NCBI RefSeq assembly: GCF_012933655.1
Contig: NZ_JABBJJ010000074.1
Span: 1-42,590 of the forward strand
DNA: 42,590 bases
Source of the DNA: Pyxidicoccus fallax
GTDB lineage: Bacteria > Myxococcota > Myxococcia > Myxococcales > Myxococcaceae
Direction: 5' to 3'
In this document: positions 34,898 to 42,590 of the stretch, in pieces
Layout: the number at the start of each line of letters is the position of its first letter
Numbering within the stretch: the stretch's first letter is position 1
Made by a program: the position numbers and the translations under genes
Notes under the pieces: model-generated
Seen by the model: the letters and a program-made list of their open reading frames with translations, nothing else
What the model was told of the DNA's origin: nothing
Database searches by the model: none

Positions 34898-36352
34898 ATG
34901 AAGACCTCGACACTCTCTCGCTGGAAGCGCCCCGCCGCCGGCACCCTGCTGGCCTCCGCCCTCGCCCTGGGCGGATGCGTCACCGTCCCCCTGGCCAGCG
35001 ATGCGCGCGATGTGCACACGACGCTCGGCGCCCGCTGGACGCCCGGTGTTCCGGTGAGCGCGCTCTCGGGCGAGGTCTCGCGCCAGGACACGGACACCGA
35101 GGTCCGGACGCTGCTGTCCCAGCCGCTCACCGCCGACAGCGCCGTCCGCGTCGCCCTGCTGAACAACCGCGAGGTGCGCGCAGCGATGCACGACCTGGGC
35201 GTGGCCACCGGCAACCTCGTGCAGGCGAGCCTCCCGCCCAACCCGGAGGTCGAGCTGGAGCTGCGCAAGCCCACCGAGGGCGACGACCCCGTCCAGGCGG
35301 ACATCGGGCTCGAGTACGACCTGTCCGAGCTCATCCTCCTGCCGCTCCGTCGAGGCGCCGCCCAGGCGGAACGCTCCGCCGAGCGCGCTCGCACGGCGGG
35401 CACGGTGTTGGAGCTGGCATACCGCACGAGGCTGGCCTTCCTGGAGGTGCAGGCGCGCCAGCAGCAGCTGGAGCTGCGCAACCGCGCCCTGCAATCCGCG
35501 CAGGCCGGTTACGGCACGGCGGTGGAGCTGGAGAAGGCGGGCAACATCCCCGCGCTCACCCTGGCCAACGAGCGCTCCGCCGTGGAGTCCGCGCGGCTGG
35601 CCGTGGCCGAGTCCGAGAGCGCCTTGCTGGACGCGCGCGAGGCGCTCAACGTGCTGCTGGGCCTGTTCGGCCCGGACACCGCATGGACCGTGGCCGCGCC
35701 GCTGGCCGACCCGGCGGAAGTCCAGGAGCCGGGCGAAGGGCTGGAGGCCCGCGCCATCGAGGCGAGCCTCGACCTGGCCGAGCTGCGCGGACGCATGGAG
35801 TCCGCCGACCGGCGCCACCAGCTCGCGCGCACGGAGGGCCTCCTGCCCCACCTGTCCGGCGGCTTCCACGGAGAGAGGGACGAGGACCGCTGGGAGCTGG
35901 GCGCGCACCTCACCGTCGGTCTGCCGGTGTTCGACCGCAAGCAGGGCGAGCGCATGGCGGCGCTCTCCTCGCGTGAATCGCTGAAGGCCCGCTACGAGGC
36001 CACGGCCACCGCCATCCGCTCCTCACTGCGTCAGGCGCGGGGGCGCGTGGAGTCCACCGCCCGCCGCGCCCGGCACGTGCGAGACGTGCTCCTGCCCGCC
36101 CGTACCCGGGCGCTCGACGAGACGGTGCTCCAGTACAACGCCATGCAGGTCGGCGTCTTCGAGGTGCTGCGCGCCCAGGCCGCGGTGACGGACGCGGCCA
36201 GCACCTACGTGGAGACGTCGCTCGAACACCACCGCGCCCGCTCCGCGCTGGAGCAGCTCCTGGCGGGCCGCCACCAGGGCCTGGAGCTGGGGCCCTCGCG
36301 CGTCTCCGTCACCACCAACGCCTCCGCCGCCGCTCCGGCGGATGCGCACTGA
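34898..36352 (+). CDS. TolC-family outer-membrane lipoprotein paired with a multicopper oxidase (plus-strand module)
   Basis: A 484-residue outer-membrane-factor protein with a lipobox ALGGC (Cys27). Long helical hairpins carry the repeated motif of the family: VALLNNREVRAAMHDLGVA in the first half and VLQYNAMQVGVFEVLRAQA in the second, with a barrel segment near GAHLTVGLPVFDRKQGER. Unlike the CzcC-type protein it has no pump or adaptor gene next to it. It lies 24 bases after the His-rich lipoprotein and 44 before the oxidase, so it may serve as the outer-membrane partner of the oxidase, a place held by CopB/PcoB in other bacteria. The minus-strand gene at 39246-40757 is its paralogue. Family is firm, partner is inferred. 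Confidence 0.85.
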   Translation: MKTSTLSRWKRPAAGTLLASALALGGCVTVPLASDARDVHTTLGARWTPGVPVSALSGEVSRQDTDTEVRTLLSQPLTADSAVRVALLNNREVRAAMHDLGVATGNLVQASLPPNPEVELELRKPTEGDDPVQADIGLEYDLSELILLPLRRGAAQAERSAERARTAGTVLELAYRTRLAFLEVQARQQQLELRNRALQSAQAGYGTAVELEKAGNIPALTLANERSAVESARLAVAESESALLDAREALNVLLGLFGPDTAWTVAAPLADPAEVQEPGEGLEARAIEASLDLAELRGRMESADRRHQLARTEGLLPHLSGGFHGERDEDRWELGAHLTVGLPVFDRKQGERMAALSSRESLKARYEATATAIRSSLRQARGRVESTARRARHVRDVLLPARTRALDETVLQYNAMQVGVFEVLRAQAAVTDAASTYVETSLEHHRARSALEQLLAGRHQGLELGPSRVSVTTNASAAAPADAH

Positions 36353-36396
36353 CCTTCGCCTTCACGGCACTTCCGATTCGAAGAGGACCCGACACC

Positions 36397-37701
36397 ATGG
36401 ACCGCAGGGAATTCATGCAGCTGGGAGCACTCGCCGGGGGCACGTTGCTGGCCCGCCGCGCGCTCGCCGAGCAGACGCCGCTCGCACCCGCGCGCGCCGC
36501 GAAGCCGCGCATCATCGCACCGGGCGGGCAGGTGGCCGTCACCACGCCCAATGGCTCCACGCTGCCCTGGAAGAACGTGGGCGGCGTGAAGGTGGGCCAC
36601 CTGGTGGCGATGCCGGTGAAGCACACCTTCGCGCCCGGGCTGGAGGTGGAGGCGTGGGGCTACAACGGCTCAACGCCGGGTCCCACCATCGAGGCGCTGG
36701 AGGGAGACCGCGTCCGCATCTACGTCACCAACCGCCTGCCCGAGCCCACCACCGTGCACTGGCACGGGCTCATCGTCCCCAACGGGATGGACGGCGTGGC
36801 CGGGCTCACCCAGCGCCCCATCCCTCCGGGGGAGACCTTCGTCTACGAGCTCACGCTGAACCGGCCGGGCACGTACATGTATCACCCGCACTACGACGAG
36901 ATGACGCAGATGGCGCTCGGGATGATGGGGATGTTCATCGTCCACCCGAAGCGCCCGCGCGGACCGCGCGTGGACCGCGACTTCGCGCTGATGACGCACG
37001 AGTGGAAGGTGCTGCCGGGAATGCGCCGGCCGGACCCCACCGCGATGAGCGACTTCAACGTCCTCACGTTCAACTCGAAGGCCTTTCCGGCCACCGCGCC
37101 GCTCGTCATCGGACGCGGGGAGCGGGTGCGCATCCGCCTGGGCAACCTCTCCGCGATGGACCATCACCCCATCCACCTGCACGGCCTGTCCTTCGAGATG
37201 ACCGGCACGGATGGAGGCGAGGTCCCCGAGTCCGCGCGCTACCCGGAGACGTCCGTGCTGGTGCCCGTGGGCAGCACGCGCACCATCGAGTTCGTCGCGG
37301 AAGAGGCCGGCGACTGGGCCATGCACTGCCACATGACCCACCACGTGATGAACCAGATGGGGCACGCGGCCCCGGTGACGCTGGGCACGGACGCGCGAGC
37401 CATCGACAAGCGGGTGCAGGGGCTGGTGCCGGGCTACATGACGATGGGGCACCAGGGCATGGGCGAGATGGCCGAGATGGGCATGCCGATGCCGGCCAAC
37501 AGCATCCCCATGATGGGCGGCAAGGGGCCGTTCGGCACCATCGACATGGGCGGCATGTTCACCCTGCTCAAGGTGCGCGAGAACCCGGAGGCCGAGGACG
37601 GCAGCGGCTGGTATGTGCACCCCCGAGGCACCGTGGCCGACAAGGCCGACCCATCGCGGCTGGCGGCGGACGGCATCGACACGGACGTCCGCTTCGGCTG
37701 A
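36397..37701 (+). CDS. Multicopper oxidase, Tat-exported (plus-strand module, CuoB-like)
   Basis: A 434-residue oxidase with a twin-arginine signal (DRREFMQLGALAGG). All four copper motifs are present: HWHG (121-124), HPH (163-165), HPIHLHG (257-263) and HCHMTHHVMNQM (310-321), with Cys311 as type 1 ligand and Met321 axial. Only about 435 residues and two cupredoxin-like blocks are seen, so it resembles the short, two-domain-type oxidases. A Met-rich tail (GHQGMGEMAEMGMPMP and MMGGKGP) may bind Cu(I). It would oxidise toxic Cu(I) to Cu(II) in the periplasm. It ends 25 bases from the convergent paralogue. In M. xanthus CuoB is a CorE target, which fits the ECF-type promoters upstream. Confidence 0.9.
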   Translation: MDRREFMQLGALAGGTLLARRALAEQTPLAPARAAKPRIIAPGGQVAVTTPNGSTLPWKNVGGVKVGHLVAMPVKHTFAPGLEVEAWGYNGSTPGPTIEALEGDRVRIYVTNRLPEPTTVHWHGLIVPNGMDGVAGLTQRPIPPGETFVYELTLNRPGTYMYHPHYDEMTQMALGMMGMFIVHPKRPRGPRVDRDFALMTHEWKVLPGMRRPDPTAMSDFNVLTFNSKAFPATAPLVIGRGERVRIRLGNLSAMDHHPIHLHGLSFEMTGTDGGEVPESARYPETSVLVPVGSTRTIEFVAEEAGDWAMHCHMTHHVMNQMGHAAPVTLGTDARAIDKRVQGLVPGYMTMGHQGMGEMAEMGMPMPANSIPMMGGKGPFGTIDMGGMFTLLKVRENPEAEDGSGWYVHPRGTVADKADPSRLAADGIDTDVRFG

Positions 37702-37726
37702 GTCCCTCGCGATTTCGACGTGCGGT

Positions 37727-39265
37727 TCATCCCCGTCGCGCCCCACCGGGTGAGCCGGGGTCGGCGGTGGAGGGGGCATCCACGTCGATGCCGTCCCGCC
37801 GCAGTTCGTCCGAGCTCGCCGCCACGGCGACGGTGCCGGGCGGGTTGTCGTACCAGCCCGGGTCCTCGTTGCTCGCGAGCCGCTCGCGCACCTTGAGGAC
37901 GGTGAACATGCCGCCCATGGTGATGGTGTCGTGCTTGCCCTTCGCGCCGACCATGGGAATGGAGTTGGCGGGCACGGCCATGCCCATGTCCGCCATCTCG
38001 CCCATGCCGGTCTGGCCCATGGTCATGTAGCCCGGCAGCAGCGTGCGCACCCTCGCGTCCAGGCCTCCGGGCTTCACGCCAATCATGTTGGGGATGTCGT
38101 GGCCCATCTGGTTCATCAGGTGGTGCGTCATGTGGCAGTGCATGGCCCAGTCGCCGGGCTCGTCGGCGACGAACTCGATGGTGCGCGTGCTGCCCACCGG
38201 CACCAGCACCGTCGTCTCCGGCCACTGCGCGGACTCGGCGATGCGGCCTCCGTCCGTCTCGGTGATGCGGAACTGGTAGCCGTGCAGGTGGATGGGGTGG
38301 TGGTCCGTCGCGGAGAGGTTGCCCAGGCGGATGCGCACGCGCTCGCCCTGACGCACCACGAGCGGCTCCGTGCCGGGGAACGCCCTGGCGTTCATGGTGA
38401 GCACGTTGAAGTCCGTCATCTCGTTCGGGTTGGGCCGGCGGGTGCCCGCGTCGATGCGCCACTCGTGCAGGAGGATGGCGAAGTCGCGGTCGATGCGAGG
38501 GCCCACGGGCCGGCGCGGGTGGATGACGAACAGCCCCGCCATGCCGAGCGCCATCTGCGTCATCTCGTCATGGTGCGAGTGGTACATGCCCATGCCGGAC
38601 TGGCGCACGGTGAACTCGTAGCGGAACGTCTCTCCCGGAGCGATGGCCTTCTGGTTGAGACCGCCCACGCCGTCCATGCCGTTGGGCAGCAGGATGCCGT
38701 GCCAGTGCACGGTGGTGCCCGCGGGCAGCCGGTTGGTGACGTAGAAGCGGACGCGGTCTCCCTCCACCACCTCGATGGTGGGCCCGTGCACCCGGCCGTT
38801 GTAGCCCCAGCAGAAGGCTCGCAGGCCCGGCGCGAACTCGTGGTCCACCTCCTCGGCTACGAGGTGGAAGACCTTCACGCCGTCCACGACCTTCCACGGC
38901 AGCTTCGAGCCGTTGGGCACGACGACGGGCCGGTAGTCGCGGTCCGGCATTCCGGGGCGCTGCCAGTCTTGCCTCGCGTAGCGTCGGCCGGTGTCGGCGG
39001 CGGACCCCTCGCGGGGCCGGTGCGCGCCCGGGACGTCCGACTGCGCGTGGGCCGCGGAGCCCCGGAGCAGCACTGCGCCACCCGCGAGTGTGGCACCCGT
39101 CGCGGACAGCATGCTCCGCCGGGTCAGCGTCCTCCCGGTGCTGTCCGTGTGCTCGGCGGGAATGGCGATGACTCCGCGGGTGTCATCCGCGCTCACCGGG
39201 GTGTCCGAGGCGTTGGACGGTGATGCGCCCGGGGCGGGCCCGGCATCAATGCTGTCCGTGCTCAT
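37727..39265 (-). CDS. Multicopper oxidase, Tat-exported (minus-strand module)
   Basis: A 512-residue paralogue of the facing oxidase. It has a long N-terminal lead before the twin arginines (LTRRSMLSATGATLAGG, Arg49-Arg50). Copper motifs are HWHG, MYHSHHDEMTQM, HHPIHLHG and HCHMTHHLMNQM, so all type 1 and type 2/3 ligands are kept; the second motif is the standard HSH where the plus-strand copy has HPH. The Met-rich tail GQTGMGEMADMGMAVP is shared. GGAG lies eight bases before the ATG at 39265, which overlaps the end of the TolC-like gene by 20 bases. An in-frame extension back to 39679 is only open reading space. The likely role is periplasmic Cu(I) oxidation. Confidence 0.9.
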   Translation of the reverse strand: MSTDSIDAGPAPGASPSNASDTPVSADDTRGVIAIPAEHTDSTGRTLTRRSMLSATGATLAGGAVLLRGSAAHAQSDVPGAHRPREGSAADTGRRYARQDWQRPGMPDRDYRPVVVPNGSKLPWKVVDGVKVFHLVAEEVDHEFAPGLRAFCWGYNGRVHGPTIEVVEGDRVRFYVTNRLPAGTTVHWHGILLPNGMDGVGGLNQKAIAPGETFRYEFTVRQSGMGMYHSHHDEMTQMALGMAGLFVIHPRRPVGPRIDRDFAILLHEWRIDAGTRRPNPNEMTDFNVLTMNARAFPGTEPLVVRQGERVRIRLGNLSATDHHPIHLHGYQFRITETDGGRIAESAQWPETTVLVPVGSTRTIEFVADEPGDWAMHCHMTHHLMNQMGHDIPNMIGVKPGGLDARVRTLLPGYMTMGQTGMGEMADMGMAVPANSIPMVGAKGKHDTITMGGMFTVLKVRERLASNEDPGWYDNPPGTVAVAASSDELRRDGIDVDAPSTADPGSPGGARRG

Positions 39266-40757
39266 GGGGATTCTCCGTGCCGCCGTCACGATGCGGGTCG
39301 TGTCCGGGCCGAGGGGGTTGGGTCTCGCTGGGGTGCGAGTGCTCCATCGGAGGCGAGGCCGGAGCGGGCCGTGAGGGCAGCGCGGGCCGTGGACTGGCCT
39401 CAGCCGTGTCACCGGGCAGCCGTCCTCCGACGAGCCGCTCCAGCTCCGCGCGCGCCATCCAGTAGTCGCGCACGGCTTCGATGTACGAGCGATATGCCTC
39501 CACCTGCTCCCGCTTCGCGGCGAGCAGCTGGTAGAGGCCGATCTGCATGGCGTTGTACTGGAGCTGCGACTGCGCGACGACCTTCTCGCGCAGGGGCAGG
39601 ACGACGCGCTGGTAGCGCTCGGCGACGAGGCGGAGCGACAGCAGCCGGGCCCTCGCGGCGCGGACCTCCGAGCGCGCATTGACGGACAGCTCCGTGAGGC
39701 GCCGCTCGCCCTGGCGGTGTTGGGACTCCAGCCGGGCGATGAGCGCCTGGCGCTGGTCGAAGATGGGCAGCTCCAGCGACAGGGTGGGGCCGAAGAGGCG
39801 CGGGCCGTCCGCGTCCTGGTGCGTGTGGACGCCCACCTCGACGCGCCCGAAGAAGCGCGTGCTCCGCGCCAGCTCCAGCGCGTTCCATAGCATCGCGGCC
39901 TGCTTCCGGGCCGCGTCGATGTCCAGCCGCTGCTTGATGGCGAGCGACTCCAGCCGCTCCAGTGGAGTCTCCTGCTCCGGAAGCGCGGGGAGGCTCGCGG
40001 ACACCGTCCACCGCGTGCGCGGACCCCAGAGGCCGAGCAGTCGGTTGAGGTGCTCCCGGTCCTCCACCAGCGTCAGCTCCTCCTGCGCGAGGACGAGCCG
40101 GGCCTCCTCGGCGGCGGCCTGCTCGGTGGCCAGCTCCAGCTCGGTGATGTTGCCGGCTTCGTGCTGGCGCGTCGCCAGCTCGGCCGCGGCCTCCGCGGCC
40201 TGCAACACCATGCGCCGTAGCTCCACGAGCTGCTGGCGCGCCTGCACCTCGCTGAACGTCTTGCGCACCTCGGCCGCGGTGGCGAGCGCCTCATGCGCCA
40301 CGCGCAGCGTGTCCGCCATGAACTGCTCCTGCGCCACGCGCTTGCGCAGCGGCAGGGTGAAGAGGTCGACGAACTCCTGCACCAGGGAGAACTCGTGCTC
40401 CCAGATGCCGCTCCCGGAGATGGGGAAGCCGATGCTGCCGCTGAAGGTCGGGTTGGAGAGCAACCCCGCCTGCACCATGTCGGCCTGGGACACGCCCAGG
40501 TCCTCGTATGTGGCCTGGAGCGCTGGGTTGTTGAGCAGGGCGACCTCGACCGCGCGGTCAGAGGAGAGGTCTCCCGCGAGAAGTGTATCGAGGTGACGCT
40601 GCACCTCGGCGTCCTCGGGTGTGCCCTGGTTCCAGCGCGTCTTGCGTCCCAGCCGCTCCTCGACGAGGTTCGCCACCTCGGCGTGGCCGAGCTCCTTCTG
40701 GATGGAGGCACAGCCGCTCGCGAGCAGCGCGATGCAGATGCAGGCGCTGGCTCTCAC
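39246..40757 (-). CDS. TolC-family outer-membrane lipoprotein with His-rich tail (minus-strand module)
   Basis: A 503-residue outer-membrane factor with lipobox LASGC (Cys16). It matches the plus-strand copy in the hallmark segments VALLNNPALQATYEDLGVS and LQYNAMQIGLYQLLAAKRE, but the two have diverged widely. The last 35 residues form a His/Pro-rich tail (MEHSHPSETQPP, then GHDPHRD and PHEHGQH) that the plus-strand copy lacks and which could bind metal on the periplasmic side. The GTG start at 40757 overlaps the stop of the upstream lipoprotein as GTGA, and its end overlaps the oxidase start. No pump or adaptor is adjacent. Confidence 0.85.
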   Translation of the reverse strand: MRASACICIALLASGCASIQKELGHAEVANLVEERLGRKTRWNQGTPEDAEVQRHLDTLLAGDLSSDRAVEVALLNNPALQATYEDLGVSQADMVQAGLLSNPTFSGSIGFPISGSGIWEHEFSLVQEFVDLFTLPLRKRVAQEQFMADTLRVAHEALATAAEVRKTFSEVQARQQLVELRRMVLQAAEAAAELATRQHEAGNITELELATEQAAAEEARLVLAQEELTLVEDREHLNRLLGLWGPRTRWTVSASLPALPEQETPLERLESLAIKQRLDIDAARKQAAMLWNALELARSTRFFGRVEVGVHTHQDADGPRLFGPTLSLELPIFDQRQALIARLESQHRQGERRLTELSVNARSEVRAARARLLSLRLVAERYQRVVLPLREKVVAQSQLQYNAMQIGLYQLLAAKREQVEAYRSYIEAVRDYWMARAELERLVGGRLPGDTAEASPRPALPSRPAPASPPMEHSHPSETQPPRPGHDPHRDGGTENPHEHGQH

Positions 40758-41224
40758 GGCCGTCCTCCGTGGCCGTGCTCATGTCCGGACGGAGCGGGCC
40801 GGGGCTGCCCCGCGTCCGCCGGTGGGCGCTCCGGCTCCAGCCTCATGCCGCACTTCGGACAGGTGCCGGGCGTTTCGGACCGCACCTCCGGATGCATGGG
40901 GCACACGTAGACGGTGGCGCTGCCCGCGTCCCGAGCAGGGGCCCGCGAAGGGGCACCCTCGTGCACATGCCCCGAGGTACGGGTGCCCGCGTCTCGTGCG
41001 GAAGCTGGAGCTTCCGCGCCATGCCGTGACGCGTTCGCTCCCCGAGGTTGGGCGAAGGACGGCGTGAGAGGCGCGGGCGCCGTGAGCGTGTCCGGCGGAG
41101 AAACGGGCGGGGACTCGGGCGCATCCGGGTTCGACGGGTCGAGCGAAGCGGGCGGTCTCCTGGGCTCGGAGGCGCAGGCCGCGAGCACGAGGAGGCTCGC
41201 GAGAGCCCGGCAGGTTCGGTGCAT
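40754..41224 (-). CDS. Lipoprotein with a heavy-metal-binding (YVCPMHPEV) domain
   Basis: A 156-residue lipoprotein (lipobox VLAAC, Cys17) with a long Pro/Ala/Ser-rich linker. One compact unit follows near residues 105-132, reading [15 protein letters not shown] then CPKCGMRLEPE, the same heavy-metal-binding fold as in the N-terminus of the copper ATPase. A His-rich end (GHEHGHGG) follows. It would sit in the periplasm or outer membrane and hand metal to, or hold it for, the linked oxidase. It plays the part that the His-rich lipoprotein plays in the plus-strand module. The ATG at 41224 gives the signal peptide; an open frame back to 41317 adds nothing recognisable. Confidence 0.82.
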   Translation of the reverse strand: MHRTCRALASLLVLAACASEPRRPPASLDPSNPDAPESPPVSPPDTLTAPAPLTPSFAQPRGANASRHGAEAPASARDAGTRTSGHVHEGAPSRAPARDAGSATVYVCPMHPEVRSETPGTCPKCGMRLEPERPPADAGQPRPAPSGHEHGHGGRP

Positions 41225-41335
41225 GACGGACCTCGGGGGGTGGCGAACTCCTCGGTGGAGCAAGCCATGTGCCGGGTCATCCGCGCTCCCAGCCTCACGG
41301 GCCCTTTCACGGGACACGGGGGGGATGAACGTTTC

Positions 41336-41362
41336 GTGTAACCGGAGCCATCACACTGTGAC
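41336..41362 (-). promoter_or_regulatory. Bipartite regulatory element upstream of the minus-strand oxidase module
   Basis: Read on the minus strand: GTCACAGTGTGA (41362-41351), seven bases, GGTTACAC (41343-41336). It is the same element as at 19490-19516, with the 12-base part identical and the gap equal, and it points the same way relative to its operon. It ends 111 bases before the lipoprotein ATG. It also lies upstream of the divergent gene at 41494, so that gene could share control. Confidence 0.7.
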
Positions 41363-41493
41363 GGGCCGCATCGCACGGCGTCGGGCATGGGGAGTGAGAC
41401 TCGACCCGTGGGGCCGGGGCCTGTCGGGCTGCTAACGTGACGGGTGCTCCTTCCCCCGCACGGAGCGCTCCCCCACAACTCCCCGGAGTCTTC

Positions 41494-42384
41494 ATGCCGA
41501 TCTCCGTCCGTGCCGTGCTCGTTGCTCCCGTCGCAGCACTGCTGCTGACCGCCCCGCCCGCGCTGGCCACCAACTACACGCTGTGGATTCACGGGAAGAA
41601 CTCCGGGGGAACCCAGCCCGGCAACTACGCGGACTTCTCCAACTGGGGCCCCAGCTCGACGGCCGCGGGTGTGAACAAGAAGGCCGTCAACTGGGATGGG
41701 CGGCAGCGCATTGGCGGGCAGAACTACCGCATCCGTGACGCGCTGGACTGCTTCTGCACCGGCACCAACTGGTGCTACATCGCCGTGCACAGCGCGGGTG
41801 ACTTGCAGATTGGCTACGCGCTGTCGCTGTATGGCGGCTCGGCGCGCTACAAGAAGAACGCGATTCCCAACTCCAGCGGCGTGTGCGGCAACACGGACGG
41901 CACCACGCAGGTGGGCTGGAACATCAAGTGGGTGGACGTGGCGTCCGGCGCGGGCGGCGGCAGCGAGCTGGCGGACAAGGGCGAGTGGGCCACGAGCGAC
42001 CCCATCGTCAGCGACCTGGTCACCACGACGGCGCGCTCGCTCTACAACCACAACACCACGCGCGGCATCTGGTTCTACATGTTCGCCGGCTCCAAGGGCA
42101 CGTTCTACTCGGGCCTGCTGCCGGGCCAGGATGACGACGCCGTGTCCTATCACTCCACGGGTGGCGTCGCGGGCAGCGCGGGTGGGGCCTATTGCAATCC
42201 ATCCGATTGGTTCTGCAACGATTTGACGACGGGCTCCGGCGCCTGCGAGGGCGGCTTCGCCAAGTGGAGCTACCACAGCGTGAAGTTCCGCGATGACGGC
42301 GAGGCCTACGGCCACGGCGCCAATGGCAACTGGGAGGGCATCGTGAGCAAGGTGCGCGCGGACGTCGTCACCTACGCGCGGTAG
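41494..42384 (+). CDS. Secreted protein of unknown function, possible alpha/beta hydrolase
   Basis: A 296-residue protein with a signal peptide (VAALLLTAPPALA). The mature chain starts NYTLWIHGKNSGGTQPGNY and contains AVHSAGDLQIGYALSLYGG. The HSAGD could be a nucleophile-elbow Ser as in lipases and esterases (GxSxG-like), and WIHGKNS could be the oxyanion region. Six cysteines, including CFC, suggest disulfide bonds. A Gly/Ser/Tyr-rich C-terminal half includes HGANGNWEGIV. It is divergent from the metal-binding lipoprotein gene and probably not part of the copper system. The hydrolase idea rests on one motif and is weak; secretion is well supported. Confidence 0.65.
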   Translation: MPISVRAVLVAPVAALLLTAPPALATNYTLWIHGKNSGGTQPGNYADFSNWGPSSTAAGVNKKAVNWDGRQRIGGQNYRIRDALDCFCTGTNWCYIAVHSAGDLQIGYALSLYGGSARYKKNAIPNSSGVCGNTDGTTQVGWNIKWVDVASGAGGGSELADKGEWATSDPIVSDLVTTTARSLYNHNTTRGIWFYMFAGSKGTFYSGLLPGQDDDAVSYHSTGGVAGSAGGAYCNPSDWFCNDLTTGSGACEGGFAKWSYHSVKFRDDGEAYGHGANGNWEGIVSKVRADVVTYAR

Positions 42385-42469
42385 CCCGCGCGAGGGATTG
42401 GGCCGCCGGACCCTGGACCGGCGCTGTCTGGGAATGCTATTGCCCGGGCGCCGTGCGCCTCGCGCGGAG

Positions 42470-42494
42470 AAGGCCTGACAGCCTGTCAGGCCTT
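42470..42494. terminator. Perfect hairpin downstream of the secreted-protein gene
   Basis: An 11-bp perfect stem (42470-42480 with 42484-42494) closes on a 3-nt loop, 86 bases after the stop. No T-run follows on either strand. It may be a terminator or a protein-binding palindrome (its core is CTGACAGCCTGTCAG). Confidence 0.4.
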
Positions 42495-42584
42495 GCGCGG
42501 GGACGAACGCCAATCACACTCGCCTCGGGGGGGCGGGCCCGGTGTGGCCCGGCGTGTTGCTCCCGAGCGTCCGCCGGAGCCCCC

Positions 42585-42590
42585 ATGAGT
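42585..42590 (+). CDS. Possible start of a gene cut by the window edge
   Basis: ATG at 42585 follows GGAG (42576-42579) at a normal distance, and the window ends after the second codon (Met-Ser). Nothing more can be said about the product. Confidence 0.3.

Overview
The window is high-GC DNA (by eye close to 70% G+C) with the gene style of a myxobacterium of the Myxococcaceae (Myxococcus/Corallococcus/Pyxidicoccus type). The evidence is a CglD-like gliding-motility lipoprotein, many lipoproteins and Cys-rich extracellular proteins, an NtrC-type two-component pair, and a copper/heavy-metal island with a sigma factor of the type known from Myxococcus xanthus as CorE. I see no tRNA, rRNA, insertion sequence, phage gene or CRISPR array.

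Layout. (1) 213-10657: a large cell-surface VWA/thrombospondin-3 lipoprotein (cglD-like, +); an M14 carboxypeptidase and a metallo-beta-lactamase-fold hydrolase (-); a small lipoprotein translationally coupled to a Cys-rich secreted protein (-); a membrane histidine kinase coupled to a sigma-54 activator (+). (2) 10781-18657, all minus strand: a methionine block. It holds aspartokinase-homoserine dehydrogenase, cystathionine gamma-synthase and cystathionine beta-lyase, then the metNIQ methionine ABC importer. Between metC and metN lie a short Cys/Met-rich leader ORF, an intrinsic terminator, and three tandem 82-bp copies of the metN ribosome-binding/start module. (3) 18658-19595: a regulatory intergenic region. 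(4) 19596-41224: the metal island. It holds an RND efflux operon (outer-membrane factor, small membrane protein, adaptor, pump, His-rich cupredoxin lipoprotein, Cys-rich ECF sigma factor), a GIY-YIG protein, a P1B copper ATPase, a Pro/Cys-rich secreted protein, a 16-Cys four-helix-bundle copper protein, and a Rieske oxygenase. It ends in two convergent modules, each made of a metal-binding lipoprotein, a TolC-like lipoprotein and a multicopper oxidase. (5) 41494-end: a secreted protein of unknown function and the edge of another gene.

How the parts fit. Metal sensing appears to feed two circuits. A motif TGTAAG-N11-TGC-N2-CGTT occurs three times, once before the copper ATPase and twice before the plus-strand lipoprotein/TolC/oxidase module. 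It looks like the promoter of an ECF sigma factor, and the resident Cys-rich sigma gene is the obvious candidate. A different bipartite element, GTCACAGTGTGA-N7-GGTYACAC, lies before the RND-sigma operon and, in matching orientation, before the minus-strand lipoprotein/TolC/oxidase module. So the two paralogous oxidase modules seem to be wired to different regulators. The two motifs and the tandem metN start modules are the most interesting non-gene signals in the window.
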